Notes: generated by a model from the sequence alone, not told the origin. DNA of 49,806 nucleotides from Sulfurovum sp. (GCA_027063305.1 JAMORY010000017.1:1-49806), one strand, 5' to 3'; shown: positions 16,280-24,440, counted from the stretch's first letter. Numbers and translations: made by a program.

Positions 16280-17740
16280 GTGTATTACTCTATAAAAGCA
16301 AATAAGCATATAATATCTAAAAATATGGGAGAGCTTTTAAAGCTCTCTTCCATCTCTGTCAATATTTGTGCTGTGCAAGATTTTTTATGGCATGGTACAA
16401 TTCAGCCTGATGCTACCATGTATCAGAATATTTATAAAGTTCCTCATGGACATATCCTAAAAGATGATGGAACTCTTACTTCAAAAATAGATTATACTTC
16501 TATATCTATTGATAATCATATTTCCTTTCAAGATGCTTCTGTTAAGTTTCGACAGCTCTTTGAAGATGCTACACAAAACCTCATAGATACTTCTAAGATG
16601 ATAGGGTGTCAGCTTAGTGGAGGATTTGATTCTAGTTCTGTATATGGTATAGCTACTAAATATACAGATAATATCATCGCGTTAAGTATGGACTTTTCTC
16701 ATCCTTCATGTGATGAAAGAGACTATGTAGATGCTGTGATGAAATTTCATGGATATAAGACTGATATTATAAGAAAGGATTGTACAGCACTGGATTATAA
16801 GTATAGATATAATATGAAATGGAATTATGATTTAAATCCACATTGGCCTATATGGGTAACTTTTACAATGTTGGCTCCACTTATGGAAGCTGTCAGAGAA
16901 AACAACATAGATACAGTACTTACAGGTCAGGTAGGAGATCATACCTTGGCAGGAAATCAAGCTAGTATCATCAATCATCTTTATCGTGGTAAGATAAGTG
17001 ACTTTGCAAGGGAAGTTAGTTATCTTAAACATCCAAAAAGATATATACAAAGACATTTCAAAAATAAACTCAAAGATAAGATAGGTGAAGCTAGTTTTAA
17101 CCGTTTAAAAATGCTTTTGGGTAAATCTGTGATACAGCCTAGTTGTGAAGAAGTATTTGGAGAGAAAGTACCTTCTCGTTCATTTGTAGATATTGTAGAT
17201 AGAAAGACTTTTAAATGGGAAGATCAAGCAAGAATTGTATATTCTTTAACATCTTCTTTTTTTCATATGAGTAGATATAGTAGTTTTTCAAATGCAGTAT
17301 ATGAAAAGTATGGTATCAAATTTGTTTCACCTTTTGAAGATGAAGAGTTGATCAAGTTTATGTTGAGTGTACCACCTGAGTATCGTTATAGTATGGGTAA
17401 CAACCGACATCTTCATGCACATGCGATGAAAGATGTCTTACCTCCTAAAGTGTTGAACCGTAGAGATAAAGCAGAGTTTAGTGTTATAGTTCGTCAACAG
17501 ATAGATGCGATAGATAGAGAGAAGCTTTGGCAAGATCCTACTTTGGTAAAAATGGGATTGATAAAACTTGAAACTATCAAAGCACATGAAGAAGCTTATA
17601 TAGGTGGTAAAATGAAACCACGAGATTTCAATCGCTATTGGCGTATGATAAATATAGAGTATTGGTATGCACTTAATCCATATCTTGATAAGTCTGAATT
17701 TGCTCCAAACCCTTATGTGTTAGAAAGCTGTAAAGATTAA
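16280..17740 (+). CDS. Lasso macrolactam synthetase (C protein, asparagine-synthetase-like)
   Basis: This 486-aa enzyme would activate the ring Asp by adenylation and close the Gly1-Asp8 amide. The ATP-pyrophosphatase loop SGGFDSSS is at residues 113-120, and QVGDHTLAGNQ and SPFEDEELIKFM are other typical stretches of the AsnB synthetase domain. The N-terminal region is short and has no Cys at position 2, so the glutaminase half is not functional, as in lasso C proteins. The start is GTG, 2 nt after the precursor stop codon. Codons are AT-rich compared with the core genes downstream, which suggests acquisition. A primary-metabolism AsnB is unlikely given the missing Cys and the context. Confidence 0.88.
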   Translation: MYYSIKANKHIISKNMGELLKLSSISVNICAVQDFLWHGTIQPDATMYQNIYKVPHGHILKDDGTLTSKIDYTSISIDNHISFQDASVKFRQLFEDATQNLIDTSKMIGCQLSGGFDSSSVYGIATKYTDNIIALSMDFSHPSCDERDYVDAVMKFHGYKTDIIRKDCTALDYKYRYNMKWNYDLNPHWPIWVTFTMLAPLMEAVRENNIDTVLTGQVGDHTLAGNQASIINHLYRGKISDFAREVSYLKHPKRYIQRHFKNKLKDKIGEASFNRLKMLLGKSVIQPSCEEVFGEKVPSRSFVDIVDRKTFKWEDQARIVYSLTSSFFHMSRYSSFSNAVYEKYGIKFVSPFEDEELIKFMLSVPPEYRYSMGNNRHLHAHAMKDVLPPKVLNRRDKAEFSVIVRQQIDAIDREKLWQDPTLVKMGLIKLETIKAHEEAYIGGKMKPRDFNRYWRMINIEYWYALNPYLDKSEFAPNPYVLESCKD

Positions 17741-17754
17741 ATATCTTAAATACT

Positions 17755-18651
17755 TTAATATAGACTATTGATATGCCTTTTGATCGTTTGATAGCTTTCT
17801 TCTAAGTATGCCTTTCCCCACGGACGGTCGATCACGAAAAAAGGTATGATGTTCAGTAGTCTTCCTAGGTAAGCCTCATGGTCGAGACGAAAACTTTTAA
17901 GTGTGTAGATAAGACTGTTCTTTCGTACAAGGGTAAATTTCTCGATGCCTTCAAGGGCTCTTATGGTTGTTTCTGTCGTTTCTGAATGGTTCTGTAAAAT
18001 GTAGACTGCATCGATCTTTCCAAAAGTGTTTTTAAAGTGTTCTACTTTGTCTCCAAGGGTCTGTATCTGTCTAAAAGGGCGGGAGAAGGGGTGAGAAGGG
18101 GCATAGTGAAGGGTATCGTTCTCGATCCATGTGGGGAGTATGTCATCTGCAATAAGCCGATACCCTTTTTCTTGAGAGAGGTAGTACGTGAGGGTTGATT
18201 TTCCGCTGTTGTACGGAGCGAGGAAGAGAATGGACCTGCCTTCGATCTCAACGGCACTTCCGTGTAGGAGCGTATAGTACTTCTCCATACTTAAAAAAAG
18301 TGGGAAAAAGGTGTGTACGAACCAGAAATCAAAATCTTCCGAAGCCGTATCGATGATCTCATAGTAGAGTGTGGTATCTTTATAATACCAGTAGAAGCGG
18401 AGCTTCCCTTCCACTTCGTAACAGAGCGGTTGTTTGGCAGTAAGTGGTTTGTTGATGCTTTTGTTACTGTAAAGAAAGATACGGTGCTTGTGGGTAGTGT
18501 GCAGATATGTACCGCAGGTGAAAGATGCTTTTAATGAGGTGGGGGGTATCGCCTTGAGGGTAAGGGTTTTTTTGAAAGGAGATGTCTTTGGAAAGGGTAG
18601 AGAGAATGCTCTGTCACTGATGATACGAATGCCGTAAATTACCAAAACCAT
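17755..18651 (-). CDS. HprK-like tailoring kinase 2
   Basis: This 298-aa paralogue of the kinase at 13470 shares LCYEVEG, FYWY, the P-loop APYNSGKST (about residues 140-150), LIADDILPTW, and RPFRQIQTLGDKV (RPYRKFEDLGYRV in the other). It is encoded convergently with the C gene, ending 14 nt from it. The ATG at 18651 lies directly against its AAAAGGA sequence. A TTG two codons later is better spaced and may be the real start. There is no G tract. It may phosphorylate the same precursor at another site, a different substrate, or stand in when kinase 1 is phased off. Confidence 0.8.
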   Translation of the reverse strand: MVLVIYGIRIISDRAFSLPFPKTSPFKKTLTLKAIPPTSLKASFTCGTYLHTTHKHRIFLYSNKSINKPLTAKQPLCYEVEGKLRFYWYYKDTTLYYEIIDTASEDFDFWFVHTFFPLFLSMEKYYTLLHGSAVEIEGRSILFLAPYNSGKSTLTYYLSQEKGYRLIADDILPTWIENDTLHYAPSHPFSRPFRQIQTLGDKVEHFKNTFGKIDAVYILQNHSETTETTIRALEGIEKFTLVRKNSLIYTLKSFRLDHEAYLGRLLNIIPFFVIDRPWGKAYLEESYQTIKRHINSLY

Positions 18652-18669
18652 TCCTTTTTTTAATCTTGC

Positions 18670-18675
18670 ATTATA
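18670..18675 (-). promoter_or_regulatory. Candidate -10 box for kinase 2
   Basis: TATAAT on the minus strand lies 19 nt from the ATG at 18651, which would make a very short leader. It is divergent from the B1 promoter. Confidence 0.45.
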
Positions 18676-18730
18676 GCATTTTGATCTCCTTGAACGGCTT
18701 TAACGTACGAAAAAACTATACTTTTTATGC

Positions 18731-18736
18731 TATACT
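18731..18736 (+). promoter_or_regulatory. Candidate -10 box for B1-rsmG
   Basis: TATACT occurs 31 nt before the ATG at 18767. Together with the minus-strand box it forms a divergent promoter region at 18652-18766. Confidence 0.45.
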
Positions 18737-18766
18737 TTATAGGATAAATTGAATCGTAAGGATAAG

Positions 18767-19051
18767 ATGTTGGATATCACACAAAAAGTTACATTCGCAG
18801 ATACGATCTTCGCTCAGGAGGTGGACGGAGAGATGGTTCTGCTTGATATGGAGAGTGAGAACTATTTTGGGCTTGATGCTGTCGGAACGGATATTTGGCA
18901 GCAGATCGAAACGCATGAAGGAGACTTGCAGAAAGTATTTGATGCGCTGTTGCAGATGTATGAAGTGGATGAGGAGAGATTGAGACAGGATCTTCTTACA
19001 TTTGTAGAAAGACTTACGCAAAGCGGACTGGTCAAGGTCGTAGCAGCGTGA
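18767..19051 (+). CDS. PqqD-like RiPP recognition element (lasso B1 protein)
   Basis: This 94-aa PqqD-family protein would bind the YxxPxL leader and present the precursor to B2. The pattern [25 protein letters not shown] is the beta-hairpin and winged-helix start typical of the family, and a helical C-terminus follows. The ATG at 18767 has AAGGA at good spacing and is preferred over a TTG at 18749. The gene is separated from B2 by more than 5 kb, and its end overlaps the rsmG start by 4 nt (GTGA), so it is co-transcribed with a housekeeping gene. Alternatively it belongs to an HprK/PqqD pair together with the divergent kinase 2. Confidence 0.85.
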   Translation: MLDITQKVTFADTIFAQEVDGEMVLLDMESENYFGLDAVGTDIWQQIETHEGDLQKVFDALLQMYEVDEERLRQDLLTFVERLTQSGLVKVVAA

Positions 19052-19644
19052 AGTTAGCGAAGATGTTGCAAGGAGAGGGGATAGCACTCTCTTCGGAGAC
19101 GATAGAGAAGCTTATGCGCTTTAGTGATCTTTTGCATGAGTGGAACAAGGTACATAACCTTACGGGGGCTAGAACAGTAGAGGCGATCTATGCCAATATT
19201 ATCGATGCGCTCTATCCGTTGAACTTTATCGATATTCCAAAAGATATGCTTGATGTCGGTACCGGGGCAGGCTTTCCGGGTCTGGTATTGGCGATATCTC
19301 TGCCACAGACAGATGTGGTGCTCTCCGAGCCACTTAAGAAACGGGTAGCCTTTTTAAAGTATGCTTGCATCGATCTTGGTATTACGAATGTCAAAGTAGA
19401 AGCGAAACGAGTAGAGACCATCACACACACACCGTTCGAACTTATTACATCACGTGCCGTGACCAATACGAAGCTACTGCTTGAATTGACCGGGACGGTC
19501 AGTGATGCCCATACACAGTATCTCTTCTATAAAGGAAGTCGGGTATTTGATGAGGTGGAAGGATTGGCTTCCCATCTAACATATGAGATCGTGCAAAAAG
19601 AGATGCGGAACTATCTCTACATGAAAGGAAAAGAATGCTCTTAA
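19048..19644 (+). CDS. rsmG: 16S rRNA (guanine-N7) methyltransferase G
   Basis: RsmG methylates a guanine of 16S rRNA (G527 in E. coli numbering) with S-adenosylmethionine. The 198-aa sequence has [11 protein letters not shown], the SAM-binding loop [16 protein letters not shown] (about residues 67-82) and SRAV, all hallmarks of GidB/RsmG. The GTG start overlaps the B1 stop codon, and the 3' end overlaps the next gene by 10 nt. It marks the return to core genes after the accessory region. Confidence 0.95.
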   Translation: MKLAKMLQGEGIALSSETIEKLMRFSDLLHEWNKVHNLTGARTVEAIYANIIDALYPLNFIDIPKDMLDVGTGAGFPGLVLAISLPQTDVVLSEPLKKRVAFLKYACIDLGITNVKVEAKRVETITHTPFELITSRAVTNTKLLLELTGTVSDAHTQYLFYKGSRVFDEVEGLASHLTYEIVQKEMRNYLYMKGKECS

Positions 19645-19859
19645 AACTATTGATCCTTGCGGTGATCGGTGTGATGATCTACCGTTTTTTTGGAGGGAAA
19701 ATCCCAATTTTAGATAAGACCTCGAAACCTCGTACAAAAAGATCGAAACCTAAGATAGAAGAGGAGACGATGGTAGAGTGTGCCAAGTGCGGTACATGGG
19801 TCGTGGTCGAAGAGATGACCGTGGTACAGGGCAAATACTATTGTGATGAGTGTGTATAG
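19635..19859 (+). CDS. Small PP0621-like membrane-anchored Cys protein
   Basis: This 74-aa protein has an N-terminal membrane segment (residues 2-18, [17 protein letters not shown]), a basic linker ([10 protein letters not shown]) and a C-terminal CAKCGTW...YYCDECV module, which looks like a small zinc ribbon. This matches the PP0621 family of short proteins, whose function is unknown to me. It overlaps the end of rsmG, so it is in the same operon. Confidence 0.75.
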   Translation: MLLKLLILAVIGVMIYRFFGGKIPILDKTSKPRTKRSKPKIEEETMVECAKCGTWVVVEEMTVVQGKYYCDECV

Positions 19860-19890
19860 TATTTTTGTTCCGAAGTGGCGTGATTTATGC

Positions 19891-19896
19891 TACAAT
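19891..19896 (+). promoter_or_regulatory. Candidate -10 box
   Basis: TACAAT occurs 29 nt before the ATG at 19925, in the gap after the small Cys protein gene. Confidence 0.35.
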
Positions 19897-19924
19897 ACAT
19901 CATGTTCAATTCAAGGAGATGAAG

Positions 19925-20305
19925 ATGATACTCATAGGTCACCCATGGATCAAAAGTCCACAATTTTGCAGGGTTTTTTCTCTGAATGATATTAAGGCGA
20001 GCAAGCCTGATCAGGTGTTGCTTCTCGAACCTCTTGTCGACTCTCATGCTTTGGCACAATATTGTCAGGAGAATGCACTGCCGTATGCAATAGTGATCAA
20101 CACGCTTGATGAAGCGCTCTATGCCAATGCGCTGGGTGCTTCATATGCGATCTGCGATGAAGATACTGCACTGATGGTGCAGCCTGTGGCACAGGAGTAT
20201 CTTTTTGATACCCGTATTTTGGTACTCATTCACAGTGAAAAAGAGATCAGCAAGATCGCTCGCGGCGGGATAGACGGTGTGATCTTTGCAGAGGCGATCT
20301 GTTAG
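19925..20305 (+). CDS. Conserved-looking hypothetical protein, 126 aa
   Basis: The ATG at 19925 has AAGGAG 6 nt upstream, whereas an ATG at 19919 abuts it. The product starts MILIGHPWIKSP and has alternating strands and helices (QVLLLEPL, YAIVINTLDEALYANALGA, RILVLI, IARGGIDGVIFAEAI). This is a compact alpha/beta protein, perhaps a half-barrel or flavodoxin-like fold. It has no signal peptide and no catalytic motif that I can name. The next gene, for a rhomboid protease, starts 5 nt later, so they may be co-expressed. Confidence 0.7.
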   Translation: MILIGHPWIKSPQFCRVFSLNDIKASKPDQVLLLEPLVDSHALAQYCQENALPYAIVINTLDEALYANALGASYAICDEDTALMVQPVAQEYLFDTRILVLIHSEKEISKIARGGIDGVIFAEAIC

Positions 20306-20310
20306 TTTAT

Positions 20311-20991
20311 ATGAAAGAACTTCTCAAACAATACCCGCTTACGGGCGGGCTTATTCTTCTTAATCTATTTGCATACCTTTTTTGTATACTTCTTAGCGGC
20401 GATGTGATCGATATGAATCTGCAAGTGTTGGTCGATATGGGTGCGCTTTACGGGCCGTTGGTGGTGCTTAAAGGGGAGTGGTGGCGGCTCTTTAGTGCGA
20501 TGTTCCTGCATGGAGGGATGACCCATATTTTGATGAACATGGTCTCGCTCTATATTGTCGGGCGGGGTGTGGAGAGCTACTATACAAAGTCGGCATATCT
20601 TGCACTCTATCTTTTCTCAGGACTCATCGGTGCGCTTGCCTCTTTGGCGGTGCATCCACAGAGTGTCGGTATCGGGGCATCGGGTGCGATATTCGGGCTT
20701 TTCGGTGCGCTTGCAGGCTTCTTTTTGGCACACAGGGCGCAGATTGCCGCCTATAGCCGCGAGTTCATGAAGGATTTTGTCGCGATCATCGGGATCAACC
20801 TCTTCTTGGGACTTGCCATTCCCTCTATCGATATGAGCGCGCATATCGGCGGGCTTATTAGTGGCTTTATCGGCGGATATATGCTGGCAAAACGTCCAAA
20901 TTCACTTTGGGTCTATGTTTTGCTGATGTTCATGGCTGTGCTTGGCGGTATGGCCTATCTTTTTGGCTACTATGCACAGCTTTATCGCTAG
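20311..20991 (+). CDS. Rhomboid-family intramembrane serine protease
   Basis: This 226-aa inner-membrane protein has six hydrophobic helices. The catalytic Ser lies in GIGASGAIFGLFGA (about residues 119-132) and the catalytic His in MSAHIGGLISGF (about residues 174-185). The WWRLFSAMFLHGGMTHILMN stretch is the L1/TM2 hallmark of the family. It cleaves transmembrane segments of unknown substrates. Its end overlaps the next lipoprotein gene by 20 nt. Confidence 0.92.
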   Translation: MKELLKQYPLTGGLILLNLFAYLFCILLSGDVIDMNLQVLVDMGALYGPLVVLKGEWWRLFSAMFLHGGMTHILMNMVSLYIVGRGVESYYTKSAYLALYLFSGLIGALASLAVHPQSVGIGASGAIFGLFGALAGFFLAHRAQIAAYSREFMKDFVAIIGINLFLGLAIPSIDMSAHIGGLISGFIGGYMLAKRPNSLWVYVLLMFMAVLGGMAYLFGYYAQLYR

Positions 20992-21532
20992 CGTATGGCT
21001 CGTAGCGCTCCTGTTGTTACAGGGGTGCGTCCCTCCCTCTCTCATTGCTAAACGAACACCGGAGAATATCGCCGTGATGCTCGCCTCGTTAGATAAGACG
21101 ATCCCACGCTCAGAAGCAAAACGGTTAGCACAAGACCTTTACTACGCTACGTATCGCCTGAACGAAGCTTTCTTGCGTACCACCTCCCCAAAAGTACATA
21201 ATTTTCTGGTAAATATCGGCGTTAAAGAGAAGGGACTGTGTTACCACTACAGCGATGCGCTCTATCGTCACGTTGTCAACGGGGATTACCCGCACTTCTC
21301 ATTTCATCTTGCCGGAGCGAATATCGGCTCATACTGGAGAGAACACAACGCACTGGTCGTAACAGCGAAGGGCAAGCCGGTAGAGGAGGGGCTTATCATC
21401 GATGCATGGAGAGACCCCGAAGGGCTTTATGTCGTTGCATTCAACAAAGACCCCGACTACCATTGGCTGCATCGTCCAAAGCGCGGGTGTTGTCAAAAGA
21501 GTCTCTTATCTCGGACGAAGGCATCGTTATGA
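20972..21532 (+). CDS. Lipoprotein with possible transglutaminase/papain-like triad
   Basis: The start at 20972 gives a lipoprotein signal, MHSFIASVWLVALLLLQGC, with Cys19 as anchor. An upstream ATG at 20942 would extend it into the rhomboid gene. The 186-aa product contains KGLCYHYSDALYRHV, EHNALVV and LIIDAWRDPEGL. The spacing and order of Cys, His and Asp resemble a transglutaminase-like cysteine peptidase fold. This is an inference from the motifs, as I do not know a named family. It is probably periplasmic and co-expressed with the rhomboid protease. Confidence 0.7.
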   Translation: MHSFIASVWLVALLLLQGCVPPSLIAKRTPENIAVMLASLDKTIPRSEAKRLAQDLYYATYRLNEAFLRTTSPKVHNFLVNIGVKEKGLCYHYSDALYRHVVNGDYPHFSFHLAGANIGSYWREHNALVVTAKGKPVEEGLIIDAWRDPEGLYVVAFNKDPDYHWLHRPKRGCCQKSLLSRTKASL

Positions 21533-21574
21533 CATATGTTATAATAGCTTACATGGAAATATTGGGAGTGGACG

Positions 21575-21700
21575 ATGCATGAATTGTAAACACTGAGAAG
21601 TTTAAAAACGGTTCTATCGGAAAAGTTCGGTATTGAAAAGATAGCTATTTTCGGCAGTGTTGCCAGAAATGAAGCCGATCTCAAGCTTTATAAGTATTAA
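21575..21700 (+). pseudogene. Decayed nucleotidyltransferase (MNT-type) fragment
   Basis: From an ATG with GGGAG upstream the frame reads MHEL, a TAA stop, then TLRSLKTVLSEKFG and IEKIAIFGSVARNEADLK, before a stop at 21698. The GS-x-AR-x-E-A pattern is the start of a minimal nucleotidyltransferase, the antitoxin-like half of MNT/HEPN pairs. The downstream SDID catalytic part and any HEPN partner are absent. A nonsense codon and a truncation make this a pseudogene. Confidence 0.7.
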
Positions 21701-21705
21701 AGCTA

Positions 21706-22674
21706 TTAAAACGGCAAATATATCTTGTCGATAAGCTCTTTGTATTCACTTTGGGCGTCAGAATCGATGGTGATGCCGCCGCCACTTTTGTAGAGGAGTT
21801 TGCCGTTTTGCGCTTCGATAAAGCGGATCATGACAGCTGAGCGTAGGTTGGTGCCGTCATATATGCCGAAGATGCCGGTGTAGAAGCCGCGTTCGTAGTT
21901 TTCTACTGTGTCGATGATCTCCATGGTCTTCTTTTTGGGTGTTCCGGTAATGGAGCCTGCCGGGGTGATCTTCTCCAGCAGAGTGCCGATCTGGTCATGC
22001 CAGTTGGAAGGGAGTTTGGCACAGATCTTTGAACTGACCTGCAAAAGCGCTTTTCTGCCGGCTTTGATACGGTCGACATAGCGGAAGCGTTCCACTTTGA
22101 CATCCGTACCGATGATGCCGAGGTCGTTTCGCATCAAATCGACGATCATGACGTGTTCTGCCATCTCTTTTTCATTGGAAAGGATATGCGCTTTGGCATT
22201 TGGCAGATCGGCATCGATGGTGCCTTTCATGGGGTAGGTGGCGATGGTATTGCCCTCTATCTGGACAAATCGTTCGGGAGAGAAGCAGATAAATTCGCCT
22301 TTGAAGTAGAGCTTGAACCTGGCTTGGGCGTAGGTGAATATCTCTTTAAGCGAAAGATCCGTTTGAATAGGGGTGGCGAAGGTGAGGTTGAGCAGGTAGG
22401 TATTGCCCGAGCGTATCTGCTCAAGAACCCTCTCCAGTGATTTTTTGTACGTTGGAAGATCGATAGGCAAAAAGGAGAACGTAAAATCTTGTTCGCGTTT
22501 TTTGACAGGGTAGTTACGCCAATCTTCGAGTTTATAGAAGATGTCACCGTCGAGTTCTTCCAAAGGCTGAGCGAATATCTTTGTTCTGTCATAAGAGATG
22601 ATGAAGAGAAAAGGAGTACGTGCGGAGCCCAATCTATTAATCTGGTCAAACCCCTCTTGTCTATCCATGAACAC
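21706..22674 (-). CDS. pabB: Aminodeoxychorismate synthase component I
   Basis: PabB converts chorismate and ammonia to 4-amino-4-deoxychorismate for folate synthesis. The 322-aa chain is a short form lacking much of the N-terminal subdomain. It carries PMKGTI, VDLMRNDLG, GSITGTPKKKTMEIID, GIFGIYDG and SGGGITIDSDAQSEYKE, the chorismate-binding core motifs. The GTG start at 22674 has GGAGAG 6 nt upstream; an ATG two codons on is less well spaced. TrpE or a salicylate synthase are unlikely, given the short length and the folate-type motifs. It lies downstream of pyrB on the same strand. Confidence 0.9.
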   Translation of the reverse strand: MFMDRQEGFDQINRLGSARTPFLFIISYDRTKIFAQPLEELDGDIFYKLEDWRNYPVKKREQDFTFSFLPIDLPTYKKSLERVLEQIRSGNTYLLNLTFATPIQTDLSLKEIFTYAQARFKLYFKGEFICFSPERFVQIEGNTIATYPMKGTIDADLPNAKAHILSNEKEMAEHVMIVDLMRNDLGIIGTDVKVERFRYVDRIKAGRKALLQVSSKICAKLPSNWHDQIGTLLEKITPAGSITGTPKKKTMEIIDTVENYERGFYTGIFGIYDGTNLRSAVMIRFIEAQNGKLLYKSGGGITIDSDAQSEYKELIDKIYLPF

Positions 22675-22791
22675 TATGGTCTCTCCGTAGGTCGGGGTCT
22701 TTTGATCCCAATACCGATATTGATGTGCATAAAGAAGTAGGGAGATGCTATCAGATGATAAGACTCTCTCCTATGCCAAGCAGGTAGCACC

Positions 22792-23673
22792 TTATGAATC
22801 CAAAAGAAGCAGTTTCAATACAGCCATACGGAGGAAAACCCCGTTTTTAACCTGTTCTAGCACTTTGCAGCGCGGGTCGTCGAGCATCTGGTCGCTAATA
22901 TCGATGTTACGCATGACAGGCCCTGGGTGTAGGAGTAGAATATTACGCTCTTGTAAACGCTCTTTGGTGATGCAGTAGTGTTTTGCGTACTCTTCATAGT
23001 CGTCGAATATCGGCTTGGCATGGCGCTCCAGCTGTGCACGAAGGCTCATGACGATATCGACATTCTCAATGACATCTTCAAGGTGTTCGTATTGCGGAAG
23101 TGTACTCTCTTGCGGCATGAACGGCTGCGGTGCGACAAGTACCACGTCAAGACCGATGCGTTTGAACAGACGAATACCGGAGCTTGCCACTCTGGAGTTG
23201 GCGATATCTCCGACAATAGCGATACGCTTACCTTGGATATCTCCCTTGAAGTGCTCATGGATGGTAAAAAGATCCAACAGCGCCTGGGTCGGGTGGGCAT
23301 AGTTCCCCGCACCGGCATTGATAACGGAGGTCATCTGCATATTGGCAAGGAGCCCGGGGGCACTGTTGTTTTCATGGCGGATGATCACACCGTCAGGCCC
23401 CATGGCACAAAGATTGGCAAAAGTATCTTCCAGACTCTCTCCTTTTTTGGTCGAAGAGCGGCTGGGGTCAAGGTGAACGACCGAGGCACCCAAGCGCTTT
23501 GCTGCAACTTCAAACGAGCTTCGCGTACGGGTGGAGGGCTCGAAAAAGAGGGTGATGAGCAGTTTGTCCTTAAGAAGTTGTGGGGGACGTTGTGCTTTAA
23601 AATGTGCGGCATCATTGAGAAGTTGTTGTAGTTGGATGTCGGAAAGGTCATTGGTATCGACAAGGTGTTGCAT
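22792..23673 (-). CDS. pyrB: Aspartate carbamoyltransferase catalytic subunit
   Basis: This enzyme condenses carbamoyl phosphate with aspartate in the committed step of pyrimidine synthesis. The 293-aa product has the carbamoyl-phosphate site FEPSTRTRSSFE (about residues 41-52), HPTQALLDLFTI and HPGPVMRNIDISD. The ATG at 23673 begins MQHLVDTNDLSD, where homologues begin. The frame is open further upstream without a good start. No pyrI regulatory gene is adjacent. Confidence 0.95.
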   Translation of the reverse strand: MQHLVDTNDLSDIQLQQLLNDAAHFKAQRPPQLLKDKLLITLFFEPSTRTRSSFEVAAKRLGASVVHLDPSRSSTKKGESLEDTFANLCAMGPDGVIIRHENNSAPGLLANMQMTSVINAGAGNYAHPTQALLDLFTIHEHFKGDIQGKRIAIVGDIANSRVASSGIRLFKRIGLDVVLVAPQPFMPQESTLPQYEHLEDVIENVDIVMSLRAQLERHAKPIFDDYEEYAKHYCITKERLQERNILLLHPGPVMRNIDISDQMLDDPRCKVLEQVKNGVFLRMAVLKLLLLDS

Positions 23674-23712
23674 GGGGTTTCCTTGAGTATTTCGAGATAT
23701 TTTCAGTATGTG

Positions 23713-23718
23713 ATTATA
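23713..23718 (-). promoter_or_regulatory. Candidate -10 box for pyrB
   Basis: TATAAT on the minus strand lies 40 nt upstream of the pyrB ATG, in the bioD-pyrB gap. Confidence 0.45.
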
Positions 23719-23770
23719 GCCTATCATTGGTAAAAGAGGAGTGTAGAAGCATCAGCTAGGGACAAAGCCC

Positions 23771-24409
23771 CTATGATAGTGAAGTGACGAATCGTTCAAC
23801 TCCTTCATCCAGATGCCACCAGTGTGGGAATACGGCATCATAGTAGGGTTGTGTCACCTCTGCAAAGCGCTCTTTGTCTTCATGGAGGTTGACACACCAT
23901 TCAAAGTCGATATCGAAAGTCTTGAGTGCCATGATAGAGAGCAGGGTATCGTTAATGCACCCAAGACGGCTTGGGGTGACAAGCAGGGCTTTGGCTTCCA
24001 CCTCTTTGATGAGGTTGATCATCATATAGGTTTCTGTAATGGGAACCATCAGGCCACCCGCTCCCTCTACCAGAAGCAGATCGCAACGCTTGAGAAGCAT
24101 ATCGTGCATGTCGATGATGCGCTGAAGATCGATACGTTTGTCCGTATCGGCACAAAAAGGTGCGGCAGGGAGCGGGAAGGTATAGGCGGTAATATCGTTT
24201 GTACTGAAGTCGGCAAATTCCGGATTGACCTTTTTGCATGCCTCAAGCAGTACGCTTGCATCAGGCGGTGTGGCCGTCACTCCCGTTTCGATGGGTTTGT
24301 AGACCCCCGGGCGGATACCATTTTTTGCCAGTGCTTCGATCAGTTTCAGTGTGGTGTGTGTTTTCCCGACATTGGTGCCCGTCGCCGTAATAAAGAGGCT
24401 TCTCATCAT
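23771..24409 (-). CDS. bioD: Dethiobiotin synthetase
   Basis: BioD is the ATP-dependent carboxylase that closes the ureido ring of dethiobiotin in biotin synthesis. The 212-aa sequence begins MRSLFITATGTNVGKTHTTL after one or two extra Met. TGTNVGKT is the P-loop with the biotin-specific Asn, VYKPIETGV carries the substrate Lys, and LLVEGAGGLMVPI is the diagnostic strand. The start was placed at an ATG at 24409; a GTG at 24412 and an ATG at 24406 are equally in frame. The gene stands alone, without other bio genes. Confidence 0.93.
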   Translation of the reverse strand: MMRSLFITATGTNVGKTHTTLKLIEALAKNGIRPGVYKPIETGVTATPPDASVLLEACKKVNPEFADFSTNDITAYTFPLPAAPFCADTDKRIDLQRIIDMHDMLLKRCDLLLVEGAGGLMVPITETYMMINLIKEVEAKALLVTPSRLGCINDTLLSIMALKTFDIDFEWCVNLHEDKERFAEVTQPYYDAVFPHWWHLDEGVERFVTSLS

Positions 24410-24440
24410 CACATAGCTCCTTTGTTAACCTTTATTTTGT

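Noticed and set aside
16280-17740. Housekeeping asparagine synthetase AsnB
   Set aside because: The N-terminal glutaminase Cys is missing and the gene is coupled to a lasso precursor.
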